Below, one piece after another: positions 11,321-22,598 of a stretch of DNA of 64,000 nt. Positions within the stretch are counted from its first letter, which is position 1; every line of letters starts with the position of its first letter. Position numbers and translations under genes: made by a program. The notes beneath the pieces were generated by a model that saw only the letters and a list, made by a program, of their open reading frames with translations, did not search any database and was not told the DNA's origin. The stretch is from Platerodrilus igneus (lineage: Eukaryota; Arthropoda; Insecta; Coleoptera; Lycidae). The stretch spans positions 2,542,001 to 2,606,000 of the forward strand of contig JARFIW010001082.1 in NCBI GenBank assembly GCA_036346225.1. Direction: 5' to 3'.

Positions 11321-11575
11321 AACCTTCTCACGCCAGTAATGCCGTGGGTGCAATGATAGGTTAGGTTAATGTTAGAAATAGATGTTATTATTAAAAAACA
11401 CAAATCACTTAACACGCATATCAGAACAGTTGTTCTAAAACTATTGCATACTGTTCTGATGTGCTTTTTAATAATAATATCTAATTTATGTTTATTAATA
11501 ATAATATTTATTTCTAACAGTAACCTAACCTGTTATTGCAGCCACGGCATTACTGACGTGAGACGGTCGTATTTA
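11321..11575. mobile_element. small palindromic MITE forming the left tip of the foldback
   Basis: This tip is a palindrome in its own right. CACGCCAGTAATGCCGTGG...GGTTAGGTTA is mirrored by TAACCTAACC...CCACGGCATTACTGACGTGAG around 11520-11560, with a centre at AGAACAGTTGTTCT / ACTGTTCTGA near 11430. Confidence 0.7.
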
Positions 11576-13319
11576 AAAAGCCACCAGTAATATCTCACTC
11601 ATATTTAGGCTTGTGTAGTAATAAGGAATAATGTTATAAAAATTCTTAGGGTAAATTAGAATTTACAAACCATGTTTAGTTAAGTTTTTTACCCTGAAAC
11701 TTCTATAATACACGTAAAAAGTACTTTTGTTCATTATGGTACAAATTCACCATTCACAAACTCCATACGCAATTGTGATAGAACAAAATATGACAAGCTG
11801 CATGCAAAACGTAAATAAATAAAAGCAAAACAAACTTTGGACTACTTAAAAATGCAAGACTTGCATTTTTATTCTACTAGTAGAATGTTTACTGTGTCCG
11901 ATTCGGTACACTTTGTTTATTATTTCGTCGTTAGAAATTGATAAAGGAAACAAAGGTGTGATAAGAAAAGAAACCAAACCAATATTTGTAGCTTTTCACA
12001 AACTGTAGTTAAAACCCACTTGAGACTTTACCTAATCATTTTTTATTAGAGATACGTTTAAACCATTATTCTGGTTTTTTCATTTATTGGCCAATTAATT
12101 AATGTAACAGCTTTGTCAATTGCATATTAGAAATTGTAAAATAACTGTGCGATGCAAATGTAGGAATGTTAAATCTTGTAATTTCTTGTTCCCTAATAAT
12201 TTTTTTTTACATTAGATATCGGAATTTCAAAGGTTTTCACTGGTTATAAATGTTAGAAAATATGTATAATTAAAATATCTGTGAGGTTTATAACTGGACT
12301 AATAAGTTCCACAACACTGCCATCCATATATGTTCCCAGGCACTTCATAAACCAAGTAGGCGGAGTATTAAACTTTATATCCTTTTCTAATGAATATCTG
12401 CATCTCTACATTTCGTCCCGCCCTATGCTACCTCACCCCAACCCGCGCTTTTACAGCAGTGATGAGCTCATCACAGCAGGTTACCTACCATCTTCTGTAA
12501 AAGCGCGGGTTGGGGTGAGGTAGCATAGGGCGGGACGACATGTCGAGATGCAGATATTCATTAGAAAAGGATGGCAGTGTTGTGGAACTTATTAGTCCAG
12601 TTATAAACCTCACAGATATTTTAACTATACATATTCTTTAACATTTATAACCAGTAAAAACCTTTGAAATTCCGATATCTAATGTAAAAAAAAATTATTA
12701 GGAAACATGAAATTACAAGATTTAACATTCCTACGTTTGAATCGCACAGTTATTTTACAATTTCTAATATGCAATTGACAAAGCAGTTACATTAATTAAT
12801 TGGCCAATAAATGGGAAAACCAGAATAATGGTTTAAACGTATCTCTAATAAAAAACGATTTGATAAAGTGTCAAATGGGTTTTGATTACAGTTTGTGAAA
12901 AGCTACAAATATTGGTTTGGTTTCTTTTCTTAGCACACCTTTGTTTACGTTTCATTTTCTAACGACGAAATAATAAACAAAGTGTACTGAACCGGACACA
13001 GTAAACATTCCTCTAGTAGAATAAAAATACATGTCTTGCATTTTTAAGTAATCCAAAGTTTGTTTTGCTTTTATTTATTTACGTTTTGCATGCAGCTTGT
13101 CATATTTTTTCCATCACAATTGCGTATGGGAGTTTGTGAATGGTGAATTTGTACCATAATGAACAAAAGTACCTTTTACGTGTATTAGGGAAGTTTCAGG
13201 GTAAAAAAACTTAACTAAGCATGGTTGATAAATTTTAATTAACCCTAAGAATTTTTATCATATTATTCCTTATTACTACAGAAGCCTAAATATGAACGAA
13301 ATATTACTGGTGGCTTTTT

Positions 13320-13577
13320 AAATACGACCGTCTCATGCCAGTAATGCCGTGGTTGCAATGACAGGTTATGTTACTGTTAGAAATAGACATTATTATTAAA
13401 AAAACACAAAACACAAATCACTTAACGCGCATGTCAGAACAGTATGCAATAGTTTTAGAACAACTGTTCTGATATGCGTGGTAAGTGATTTGTGTTTTTA
13501 AATTATAACATCTATTTCTAACATTAACCTAACCTATCATTGCACCCACGGCATTACTGGCGTGAGAAGGTCGTTTT
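13320..13577. mobile_element. small palindromic MITE forming the right tip of the foldback
   Basis: The mirror partner of 11321-11575, again internally palindromic (CATGCCAGTAATGCCGTGG at 13335 versus CCACGGCATTACTGGCGTGAG at 13548). Confidence 0.7.
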
Positions 13578-14136
13578 TAAATTTATCCCAAAACATTAAT
13601 TGAACTTCGGCATAAAAATTGAACAATTCTGTGTTTATTCTTTTTTACAAGTCTTACACTACACCCATTCATTCACCATATTACAAGCCAGTTTTTCATC
13701 AACTATAAAGTATATTATTTCATAACTTTTTTAAAAAAATATAGAACACTATTGCAATGCAGTCTTTCATTACTATTTACCTCAAAACTGGGGGAATACC
13801 AATTACTTACTTCACTAAATAGGAAGCCCAACAAAAATTTATATAAATCCAAGGTTAGGAAGAACAACTCATTTCAATAATTGCTGAGGCGCTAAATAAA
13901 TTCATAATGAAAATTATAAATAGATTTGCGAGCAATTACGACTATAGTCAAAAACTCTCATAATGATAGTTTGATCTCAATATTATAGCGCTTCCTGTAT
14001 GTTTGTTGTGTTTTGTATTGTATAGCATGTATTCAAACCATTTCTGTTTTACAATAGTGTGTGACATGGAAGTTCTGAATTTTTCCACGGCAGCACATTG
14101 CAGATGCACTTTTCTAAAAAAATACTAATATTTAAT
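13578..14136. other. nothing recognised
   Basis: AT-rich DNA without an open frame or repeat match inside the window. Confidence 0.5.
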
Positions 14137-14695
14137 TTATTCGATCATCATCATCATTAGGTCTTCAGTCCTGGAACTGGTTAGACGCGTGCCATCATTG
14201 TTTCATATTCGGAACTAACCTACAGGCTTCCCTGAATTTGCACAGTCTGCATCTATCACTATCTGATCTAGGTCTACATCTACCTCTTTTTTCCTATCTC
14301 TGCTTGTAATATATTCCATACTATTCCCCAAAAATGCCTTAGAACGTATTCCGCCCTTCTATTTCTCTTTTTCCCCAGATATCCTTGTTCCCCCTACTAT
14401 TTCTATAACCTATTTGTTATTATCTTTGTCTATCCATGCTATCGTCCCCATACATCTGAAGCACAGCATTTCAAAAGGCTGCTACTGTTTTTCTGTCTGC
14501 GTTTCAGACTGCCCGTATTTCATAGGCATACTGTGCTGTGCACCACACATATGCTTTCAACAATTTTCTTCTTGTTCTATGTTTGTTATCTTTCCTCATA
14601 GCCGCTGTTCTTTCTTGTTAGATGCAGTTCGGTCACCTTCTATTGTTTTACAACTTTATACCATATTACTCCGACCTTCAGTGGTTGTGAAGGGA

Positions 14696-14998
14696 AGGCG
14701 TCGCCGTGGATCAATGTCGTAAGCGTAAGACTACGGATCTCAAGGTCCTGGGTTTAGATCCCGATACGGCAGACTGCTTGAAAAATGACAGGTGAGCATT
14801 TTTCACAAAAATTACGCCCTCGTTCGAATGAGTGGTTAAATGGAGGTCCCGTGTGTGAGTGTTGTCACGCACGTTAAAGACCCCTACCTTGCCTGGAACG
14901 GCAAGGGTTCGGCAAAATTCTAAATTCCCAGGCAACAAAAAACTCGCCTCCTGGCCAATGTAGTACCTTCGGGTGGAGCATTGGAAATGTAAATGAAC
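14696..14998 (+). mobile_element. SINE inserted in LINE copy 1, 13-bp target duplication
   Basis: Head, body and tail are as in the SINE cluster at 6.7-7.9 kb but in the opposite orientation. The degraded B box is GGGTTTAGATCC near 14749. It is flanked by identical GGTTGTGAAGGGA at 14683-14695 and 14999-15011. Removing the insert and one repeat restores the LINE sequence. Confidence 0.85.
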
Positions 14999-15617
14999 GG
15001 TTGTGAAGGGAGGTAAGCAGCCTGTGGCTGCCAAGTTTCCCCAACACTTAACCCTTTACCGATTTAATACATTTTCCAATATATCTTTTCGCACAGTCAA
15101 TATTAGTAACAGATATTTCGCAACCAACAACTAGTTGTTTATACTAATCATCAGATTTATCTGCGCTTATTTTTTCATCATTAGGTTTTTCGTTTCAAAA
15201 CTGGTTGGACACGTACCTGCACTTATTTATGTTCTGAGCTAGCCTACATAGTTCCCTGAAATTCTCATACAGCATGTGTATACAGCTCGTTTCCCTTCTA
15301 TTGTTTTCTAATTTATGCTCTATTTCACCGAGATTCAGTGAAGGGGGTTAAGCAACCCGTGGTTACCAAGATCCCCCAACACTTAGACATTTGCCGAAAT
15401 AATGGTTTTCCAGTCAATCCTTTCACATACTTAACATTATTCGAGAATATTGCCCAGCCACTTCTTGTAGTTACTTATAATAATCATCATGTTTAAGCGC
15501 AGTTATTTTTTCATCATTAGTTTATCCATCTTTGAATTGATTGGATACGTACCTCCACTGATTTCTATTCTGGGCTAGCCTACATCTTTTACTATCTGTG
15601 TGTAGTAGTCTAACCTA

Positions 15618-15978
15618 TAGTGCGTTTAACGAACAGATTCAGTAAATGCTCCGCCCATAAATCAGCGCCAAGTTTAAATAAAGATTTTGTATTGGTTGGC
15701 CGGATTCACACAACCACACATTTCAATTTGTAACATTAACCTACAAATGTCAATTAGTTTTTCGTGTTTGTCTTTGCTTTATTTTTTGTTCACTCGTCTT
15801 TCGTAGTTTTTGCTCTTGTACTTTTTTTTTCAAAAACAGTATTTTTCAATACTTATTACATTTGTGTAAATATACTTGTATATAAATCGACTGTAAATCA
15901 AGCTTATGCTCAGTTTGTACTGCGCAACTAAGCGCATCCTATTATTTTAATTACTGAATCTGTTCGTTAAACGCACTA
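15618..15978. mobile_element. 361-bp MITE, TA target duplication
   Basis: The terminal inverted repeats begin TAGTGCGTTTAACGAACAGA and mirror for about 28 bp. TA flanks both ends (15616-15617, 15979-15980). No coding content was seen. The TA duplication and short inverted repeats fit a Tc1/mariner-mobilised MITE. LINE copy 2 keeps the empty site (AACCTAGGTCTG near 39080). Confidence 0.9.
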
Positions 15979-15999
15979 TAGGTCTGCCTCTTTTTTCCT

Positions 16000-17010
16000 A
16001 TCTCTGCTTCTAATATATTCCGCACTACTCCCTTATGCCGTAGTATGTAGCACATCCTATCTCTCCTATTTTTACCGTTTTCCACATATTTGTTTCTTCC
16101 CCTACCATTTTTAGTACCTCTTTGTTCTTAACTTTGTCTGTCCATGATATCTTCATCATACGTCAGTAACACCACTTTTCAAAGCTTCTACCTTTTTCAA
16201 TTTTTTGTCCCTGCATAGTAATTCCAAATGTCTTCCTGCATTTACCAGTATTCATTGCCTCTTCTATGTACAAGTTGAAAATCAATGGGGATAGGGCACA
16301 TCCCTGTCTCACCCCTTTCCTAATGTTTACTTCTCTACGTTCCTGCTCTAATTCTATTACTGCGGTTTGCTCTTTGTATAAGTTATGTACTATTCGTCTA
16401 TCCCTATAACTCACTCCAATCTTTTTGAGTATTTCAAACATTTTTTTCCATTTTACATTGTCGAATGCTTTTTCCAGATCTACAAACCCTATATACACGC
16501 TTTCTCCCTTTTCTATTGTTTTCTCCATTATCACTCTCAGAGCTAAAATAGCCTCCCGTGTTCCCCTGTTTCGCCTAAATCCAAATTGGTCTTCTCCTAG
16601 TATTTCTTCCGCCCGTTTTTCCATTCGTCTTTGCACAATTCTAGTTAATATTTTTGATACGTGTGCTGTCAAACTTATTATTCGAAAATCTTCACATCTA
16701 TCCGCGCCTTTCTTTTTGGTATAGTTACTATGATGCTACGTTTGAAATCTTTGGGTATCTCGTCTGTCTCATACATATAGCTTACAAGTTGGAAGAGACG
16801 TTCTGTTACTGCTTGTCCAGCGGCTTTTAGAGTTTCTGCTTGCAACTTATCTGTACCCGGCGCCTTTTTCAGACTCTTTAATGCTAATTCAAACTCATCT
16901 CTAAGTATAGGATATACCAAGTCATCATTTTCAATGTCTGATTCCTGTTCTAATGCAGTTAGTTCCTCTCCTGCATATAAATTCCTTATATATTCTTGCC
17001 ATCTACCCAC
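16000..17010 (-). pseudogene. LINE copy 1 reverse transcriptase, palm deleted
   Basis: The frame 17010-16678 holds the linker and RT entry (LKKAPGTDKLQAETLK, DFKRSIIVTIPKR). The frame 16672-16163 continues with ILTRIVQRRM, FGFRRNRGTRE, VDLEKAFDNVKWKK and GVRQGCALSPLIFNLYIEEA. The expected FADD box and the following ~120 residues are absent: sequence jumps from GITMQGQKIEKG directly to the C-terminal SFEKWCYxRM block. MMKISWTDKVKNKEVLKMV follows to about 16060. The two frames are separated by a frameshift at ~16675. Copy 2 retains the missing palm. Confidence 0.8.
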
Positions 17011-17070
17011 TTTCTCTACGTTTTCTATAATGACGTTTCCTTGTGCGTCCCTTATATTTTTGCTATACAG

Positions 17071-18308
17071 TTATATATCCCTAAAATTCATTCTAATTAA
17101 TTTGTGTGCTTCGTCTGTCTTTCCTATTTCCATCTTCGTTTGTACCTCTTTGCACTTTTCATCAATCCATTGTTCTTTAGCTTTCCTGCATTTTCGAAGA
17201 ATTTCCCATTTTATAGCTTTGTATTTCTGTTTTCCTGTTTCGTTTGATTTATTTTTGTATTTTCGTCTTTCTTCTATTAAATTCAGGATATCCTTTGTTA
17301 TCCATAGTTTCTTATTTTCTTTTTGTGTATACCCCAGAATATCTCTGGTCGCCATGTCTAGGCTGGATTTAATATTATTCCATTCTGTTTCTATTTCCTT
17401 AGTATCATATATTTTCCCGATATCTTTGAGCAATTCATTTGATTTTTTTTCGAATCTTTCTTGAATATCTTTATCTGTTAGTTTCTCTAAGTCCTTTTCC
17501 GTTTCTTTTTTCACATTCTTAAGTTTAAGTGCGGCCTTCATAAATACGATGTTGTGGTCAGTATCTATATCTGCTTCTGGGTAGCTTCTACAGTCTTTTA
17601 CTTGATTCCTAAACCGTTGTCTAACAAGAATGTAATCTATTTGATATCTTCCTATATCTCCTGGCATCTTCCACATATATCGTCTTCTAGCATGATGTTG
17701 AAATAATGTGTTTGTGATGATTAAATTGTTCTTGTCGCAAAATTCTACCAGCCTATTTCCCCTGTCGTTTCTCGTGCCTAAACCAAATAAACCTACTACC
17801 GCTCCTTCCCTACCCTCACCTACCATGGCATTAAAATCCCCCGTAATTATTAAATTTTCATGTCCTTTTACGTATCTTAATATGTCTTTGATATTTTTGT
17901 AGATGGCTTCTACCTCTTCCTCACTGTAGCTAGAGGTGGGCATGTATACTTGTATTATTACTGTGTTTACCGGTTTAGATTCTAATCTAATCATGAATAC
18001 TCTTTTGTTGTTTTGTAAGTAATTTTCTACACAGTATCCTATCTTTTTCCCCATAACTATCCCCACACCCAAATTTCCTTCCTCTGCTCCTGTATGAATT
18101 ACCCTGAAGTCTCCACTCCAAAAATCCTCCGCCTCATAACTATCCCCACACCCAAATTTCCTTCCTCTGCTCCTGTATGAATTACCCTGAAGTCTCCACT
18201 CCAAAAATTCCCCGCCTCTGGCCACCGAACTTCGCTAATCCCTACTATGTCTAGTGATAACCTATTCATTTTGATTTTTAGGTTCTCTAGCTTACCTACT
18301 TGCTTCAT
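17071..18308 (-). pseudogene. LINE copy 1 AP endonuclease domain
   Basis: An open frame of 384 codons (18225-17071) carries the APE endonuclease signatures: VNTVIIQVYMPTSSY, LIITGDFNAMVG (catalytic Asp/Asn), GTRNDRGNRLVEFC, YQIDYILV and DIDTDHNIVF (catalytic Asp-His). It nicks target DNA to prime reverse transcription. The true start of the domain, GISEVRWPEAGNFWSGDF, lies in another frame (18308-18099). The cause is a ~80-bp tandem duplication (18053-18137 versus 18138-18210) that shifts the frame and repeats VIHTGAEEGNLGVGIVM. Downstream of the endonuclease a Lys-rich linker (KDLEKLTDKDIQERFEKK and on) leads to the RT. Confidence 0.8.
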
Positions 18309-18309
18309 A

Positions 18310-18790
18310 CTTCTAACAATCCACGCTCCGACTCGCAGAATGTTCCCGACTCTTATTTTTCACTTTCCGATCGCATCCTCCGCAGTAGTCCCCTCCCGGA
18401 GATCCGAATGGGGGACTATTTTATCTCCGGAATCTTTTACCCCAGAGAATGCCATCATGTTTGTTACAATTTAAGTACGCTGTGTACTTGGGAGATAATG
18501 TGGTGGTTTCCCGTTGCCTTCCACATCGCGGTAGTGTGTCTTAGGCTGCCATACCGACCCCTATGGTCTCTGCCAATCTAAGTACCGAAAGAGCCGCTGC
18601 CCTCTTTTGGGGACCTGTCTTAGTCTGGTTCCTCTCTAATGACCCTACTACTTTGGTTGGACCTGTAGTTTGGCTCTTTAGCTCATTAGAACACGCAAGC
18701 CATTTCACCTGTTCTAGTAATTTAGAACTTCGGCAAGGTGCAGGTCCATTCGAAATGGGATTTATTCGATCAATAAAGTGAATTGTAGTG
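18310..18790 (-). mobile_element. LINE copy 1 upstream (5') region
   Basis: Comparatively GC-rich. The start (18318-18405) is shared with LINE copy 3 at 7874-7985. Short frames on both strands (18541-18795 minus, 18563-18781 plus) have no clear family and are probably incidental, though an ORF1 remnant cannot be excluded. Confidence 0.5.
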
Positions 18791-20110
18791 TGCAATTTTG
18801 ATGAAAATTCATAAAAATTATTTACACATTTGGGAAAGTTACTGGTTTTGTTTAAATCGCTCTATTATCAGCAAAAAAAAAAATTTTTTCAGTTAAAAAA
18901 CCTAAATGACTTTCCCCACATAGACAATTATTTAATAAGGAACTTGTATTAAAACTGTTTTTAATTTGAGTGCCTAATAGGAAAGAAATTTGGATCTTTA
19001 GAAATTTCAAGATGGCCGCTACTGTGATGAGCTCTTAAGGCTAGACAAATGGTTTAAAAGCCACATAATACTGAAATTGTTATAAAAAACGTATCAAACT
19101 TTATGCAGTAAGTGCCAAAGCTAAAAATCTTTGGCGGAAAAGTGCTGTATACGCGACACTTACAAAAAAATAGTTGCCATAAACGACATTTCTTAAATAT
19201 TGACGATACCTAAAATGCTTTATGCGCCAAAATTGAAAACAGAGATATTTTACTGTCGTATACAGCAACATTATCTTACATTTGGTGTATAGTTTTAATG
19301 CTTAGGACTACATTAATGTTATATAGACGATCTGGTGCAGAAAAATAAGCTAGAAAAATGACGTAAAAACCGTATTTTGTGTATTTTGGCGTTTACAGCA
19401 AGATTGCTTTCCAGCGTCGATTTATAATTTTGGTAGAATCGTAGTATGAAAATCGTAACTTCATTTTGTCAACTTGATTCTTATTTTGCCAACTAGGTTT
19501 TTAAGGGGTGGGGGGGTCACTCCCCCACTCCCTCTTAAGTTGTGGTTTTAAATGTAAAAACATTTTAAATTTAACAAAGATATTAATAAAAACAGCAAAT
19601 GATAGTCTCGTTTTACCATCTTCAACGGTTTTGATATTTCTTTGTTTGTCATGTATTGATATTTCCCAGGCGCAAATTATAATACTGAAATGTATACCAT
19701 GTCTACCATTGAAACTTGAAAGACACTACTTACAAAAACACATTAATGTGAGAGCAGTATTTGTCCCATTGTATAATAAAGTAAAGGTATATAATATTAC
19801 ACCATATTATTTAACAGATTTATTAGTTGTAAAATATATGATTAAGCAACAAACAACCTGTGCGTTACGGAATATAATAGACTAATCTCAACCATTCTTT
19901 ATCTGATAAACCTGAATATACCTTGCTATCCTTTTTTTTAGAACATGCTGGCCCTTATGTAAAGTCTATGATTAGCTAATAAAGTACCTGATATAACCGA
20001 CTTAATCAGTTTGAAATAATTGATATATAAACAAAAATTATGTTTGCCGCAGTATATTGTGTGCGTATTAAACGACGTATGAAAATATTTTTATCACTAG
20101 AATTTAGTGC
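18791..20110. other. no clear gene; G/C hairpin at 19506-19531
   Basis: The 125-codon frame at 19508-19885 (+) has no motif I recognise and starts in a G-run hairpin (GTGGGGG...CCCCCAC), so I do not call it a gene. The rest is AT-rich and featureless. Confidence 0.45.
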
Positions 20111-20117
20111 TTCACAA

Positions 20118-20166
20118 TGTCAAAAGAAATCAATATAACACCTCTCCAAGCGCGTTATCTAGAAGG
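20118..20166 (+). CDS. candidate small first exon (speculative)
   Basis: ATG in the context CACAATG opens 16 codons (MSKEINITPLQARYLE) plus one base, followed by GTTAGT, an acceptable splice donor. The phase (1) would fit the acceptor of the transporter exon at 52698. However, the peptide is polar and would not complete the first membrane helix, whereas the exon at 25400 does so perfectly. It could be an alternative start exon, an exon of another gene, or chance. Confidence 0.15.
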
Positions 20167-20989
20167 TTAGTACAAATATTTCTGAACTCAAGATTAAATA
20201 TAACAACAATTTATTTAAAATAGATATATAACATAGAAATTGAATTTTGTATATAAACTGTTAAATAGTTAGCCAAGTATTTGACAGAATTAATTAAACA
20301 GATAATGCATGTTTATTATAACATATTTATGGCTTTAATATCGTTGCTAAATACTTATTAATCTTCCAGAGAAAACATAATCACTCTTTTAATTTATTGC
20401 AGACTGTTTAAGTAAATTACTAAAATGAAATAAAATTCTGAATTAAAAAAGTGCATCATCTATATTGTTATTGGAGGCATAACATTTATATATAAAGCAA
20501 TTCAAAAAAGTAAGTTCACGTTCTTCGTTTAGTAATTGTTACTCGACTGGAATGTCTATTTCACATTCCAATTAAGACAGGTAAAATTACAAAGTAGGTC
20601 TGATTGCACCAACAATATTTCAGAGTACGGAAGCTTTTAGTTGTTACTTACTTCCTTCCTCATAAACTTTTAAATAGATCTACTACACCCTGAGCAGGTG
20701 TTTGATTTTAATTTGTGAACTTTGACCAATAAATCAATTAAAATGGATAAACGTAACAATAAAGGCGAAATATTTTAATGCTGTAAAGCAATCCATGGCG
20801 AAAGTTGCATGGCACCGGAGGTCAGGATGATGTCATAAGCGGACACCTGTAGGGCACACCCTACAGTAATTAGCCTTATTTGGGTAACGCGACTCTGCTC
20901 AAGCTGACTATCACCAACGCGGTACTCGTAGAAATACGATGGAATCAAATAATTAAAAAACAAAAATCATACGAGACCCAGGTCAGTGA

Positions 20990-22075
20990 TGTCGTACAAG
21001 AAACACACCTGGCCAAAAAAGACAAGACACGACATTCATAAAAATAAATGAAAATTCGAATAGAGGTGTTTTGCGGGAAATGTTGCCTCAATCACAATAG
21101 AAGTAATACAAAGACATCGAATGAGATGGTCAGACGAAATCAACAGAAATCTGATTCTATGTCATTACCGAACAACTAACTACGAAACCAAGTTAACAAG
21201 TTATAGATCTTTACTACACTAAATATTCACTAGCGAGTACCCAGAACTACAATTCATCACAGTACAACGATTCTCGGACCAAGTACTAGTAATAACCCGA
21301 AACAACAGAACGCAAAACCAGAACTAGATTACATAGAAGAACAAGTACAAGTACAACAAAAGCTACAGAACAACAACCAAACACAAACATACACCAAAAA
21401 ACAAATGGAAAAAAGATGAAAAGAACAAACACAAGAAAACAGAAAAACTCATAATAACCAGAAATAAAACAAATAAACACACACCTACCATATGAAATAA
21501 CACAAGTTACAAACAAAGATATCACAAAAATAGATGAAAATTTGAAATAACATGCATAGAATTTAAAGACACAAATCATGTCACCAAATCGTTCATGCAC
21601 AAAGTTCCAGATAACACAAAGTAAACACAACAATTGCACACATTAACACAATAATATGAAACAAAATGCAAAACGACACGACTTTGAAGGAACTACAAAA
21701 CTTATCTATACGGGAGCACTCGCCACAATAAGAATCCACACAAAACAAAAAAATCAACAGACATCAAACAAAAGAAACAAACAAAACCACCATGGCAACA
21801 CAATACAAACACAAATATTAAAACTGAGAAAAGATATAGGACAGCTAACACAATACATAAAAGAAAAATTTTAGGAACATAAGTAAAGTAATAGGAGAAA
21901 TACCGAAATAAATGCAACGAACAATTATAAACGAAAGGAAACAAAGGCTACAAACACTAACCAAAAGATTCGGAAAATATTAGAAAAGTAATAACAGGGA
22001 AGAACAAAGTAAAACACGCATCTAACAATAAAGGAAATTCTATCATATTATAGACAAAATCGAAATCACACTTCA
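20990..22075 (+). pseudogene. relic of a non-LTR retrotransposon N-terminal ORF
   Basis: The + strand is unusually A-rich and pyrimidine-poor, as in LINE coding strands. Frames with many stops keep a recognisable order: RWSDEINRNLILCHYR, YPELQFITVQRFSDQV (near 21235), LRKDIGQLTQYIKEK (near 21830), and KRFGKY...KSNNREEQ with RKFYHI to about 22050. This order matches the region upstream of the reverse transcriptase in a second LINE family, different from copies 1-3. No RT follows, so the copy is 3'-truncated. The minus-strand frame 21286-21639, rich in Phe/Val/Cys, is a shadow of this composition. Confidence 0.55.
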
Positions 22076-22598
22076 TGATGGTTCTCGGGTCGTGGGCTGC
22101 TGTTAGGCCAGGTTGCGTCCAAATTCGTTGGTCTTCTTTCTATATGTAGGGAACGACAGGAACGGGTTTATAGGGAACGATAATCAAAAAGGGCAAAAAA
22201 AGGGACCTACATAACCCAAAAAGAGAAGATAAGATAAGACACAACCAACCACTCTTGTTCGCGTTTCAAAGGCAAGTCCCTCAGCGTCTTCCGGAAATTC
22301 CCCACTACTCCTTCGTCCACACGCGTCGACGCGAAGTCTCGCGCAACGCCCTTCTGAAGTGACGGAAATACGCGCACCAAGTCTATTAAATTTATGGCGC
22401 GAAATCCTCTCATATTAACACTTAATTAAAAATGTCTAGTGCCAAATGTTTTTGGCACGTAACAGTTATCATACATCAAACTAATTTTCAATTACTTTTA
22501 GCATTTTTGTCAATCATATCTGAAAGTGTCAAGTTCCTGACTTATGTCACTTGTAGGCAGGAAGCAACGCTCAAAATTACGGGCATAAGCCAAGTATT
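22076..22598. other. no recognised gene
   Basis: The frames at 22207-22413 (minus) and 22432-22617 (plus) have no motif or known relatives that I can name. Confidence 0.45.

Larger units (their letters stand above)
11321..13577. mobile_element. 2.26-kb foldback (palindromic) element
   Basis: The left arm (11321-12456) and right arm (12495-13577) are near-perfect reverse complements. The outermost CCTTCTCACGCCAGTAATGCC reappears inverted at the right end. The arms meet at GCGCGGGTTGGGGTGAGGTAGC and its mirror. The 38-bp centre (12457-12494) holds a smaller palindrome, TGATGAGCTCATCA. The left arm has ~55 bp around 12329-12383 (near TTCCCAGGCACTTCATAAAC) absent from the right. No transposase frame was seen; the 80-codon frame across the centre is an artefact of the mirror. 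This is a Foldback-like non-autonomous element. Confidence 0.85.
14137..18790 (-). mobile_element. LINE copy 1 (APE-type non-LTR retrotransposon)
   Basis: On the minus strand the order is: upstream region (18790-18300), apurinic-type endonuclease, linker, reverse transcriptase, C-terminal region, and an ATGATGATGATG tail at 14137-14155. A similar copy lies at 38-41.6 kb and fragments at 6.4-8 kb. The endonuclease is of the kind often auto-named craniofacial development protein 2-like. RT motifs (QFGFRRNRGTREAI, VDLEKAFD, GVRQGCALSPLIFN) suggest an RTE-like clade, but the clade is not certain. A SINE (14696-14998) and a MITE (15618-15978) are inserted in it. The catalytic palm of the RT is deleted, so it is dead. 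Confidence 0.85.

Noticed and set aside
12281..12523. 80-codon ORF across the foldback centre
   Set aside because: It reads through the mirror point of the palindrome; no codon bias or motif.
16425..18581. plus-strand ORFs over LINE copy 1 (16425-16724, 16934-17464, 17708-17902, 18247-18581)
   Set aside because: They are antisense shadows of the LINE coding frames.
19508..19885. 125-codon ORF as a gene
   Set aside because: Starts in a G-run hairpin; no motif, bias or splice context.
21286..21639. 117-codon minus ORF rich in Phe, Val and Cys
   Set aside because: A by-product of the A-rich, T-poor LINE relic on the opposite strand.
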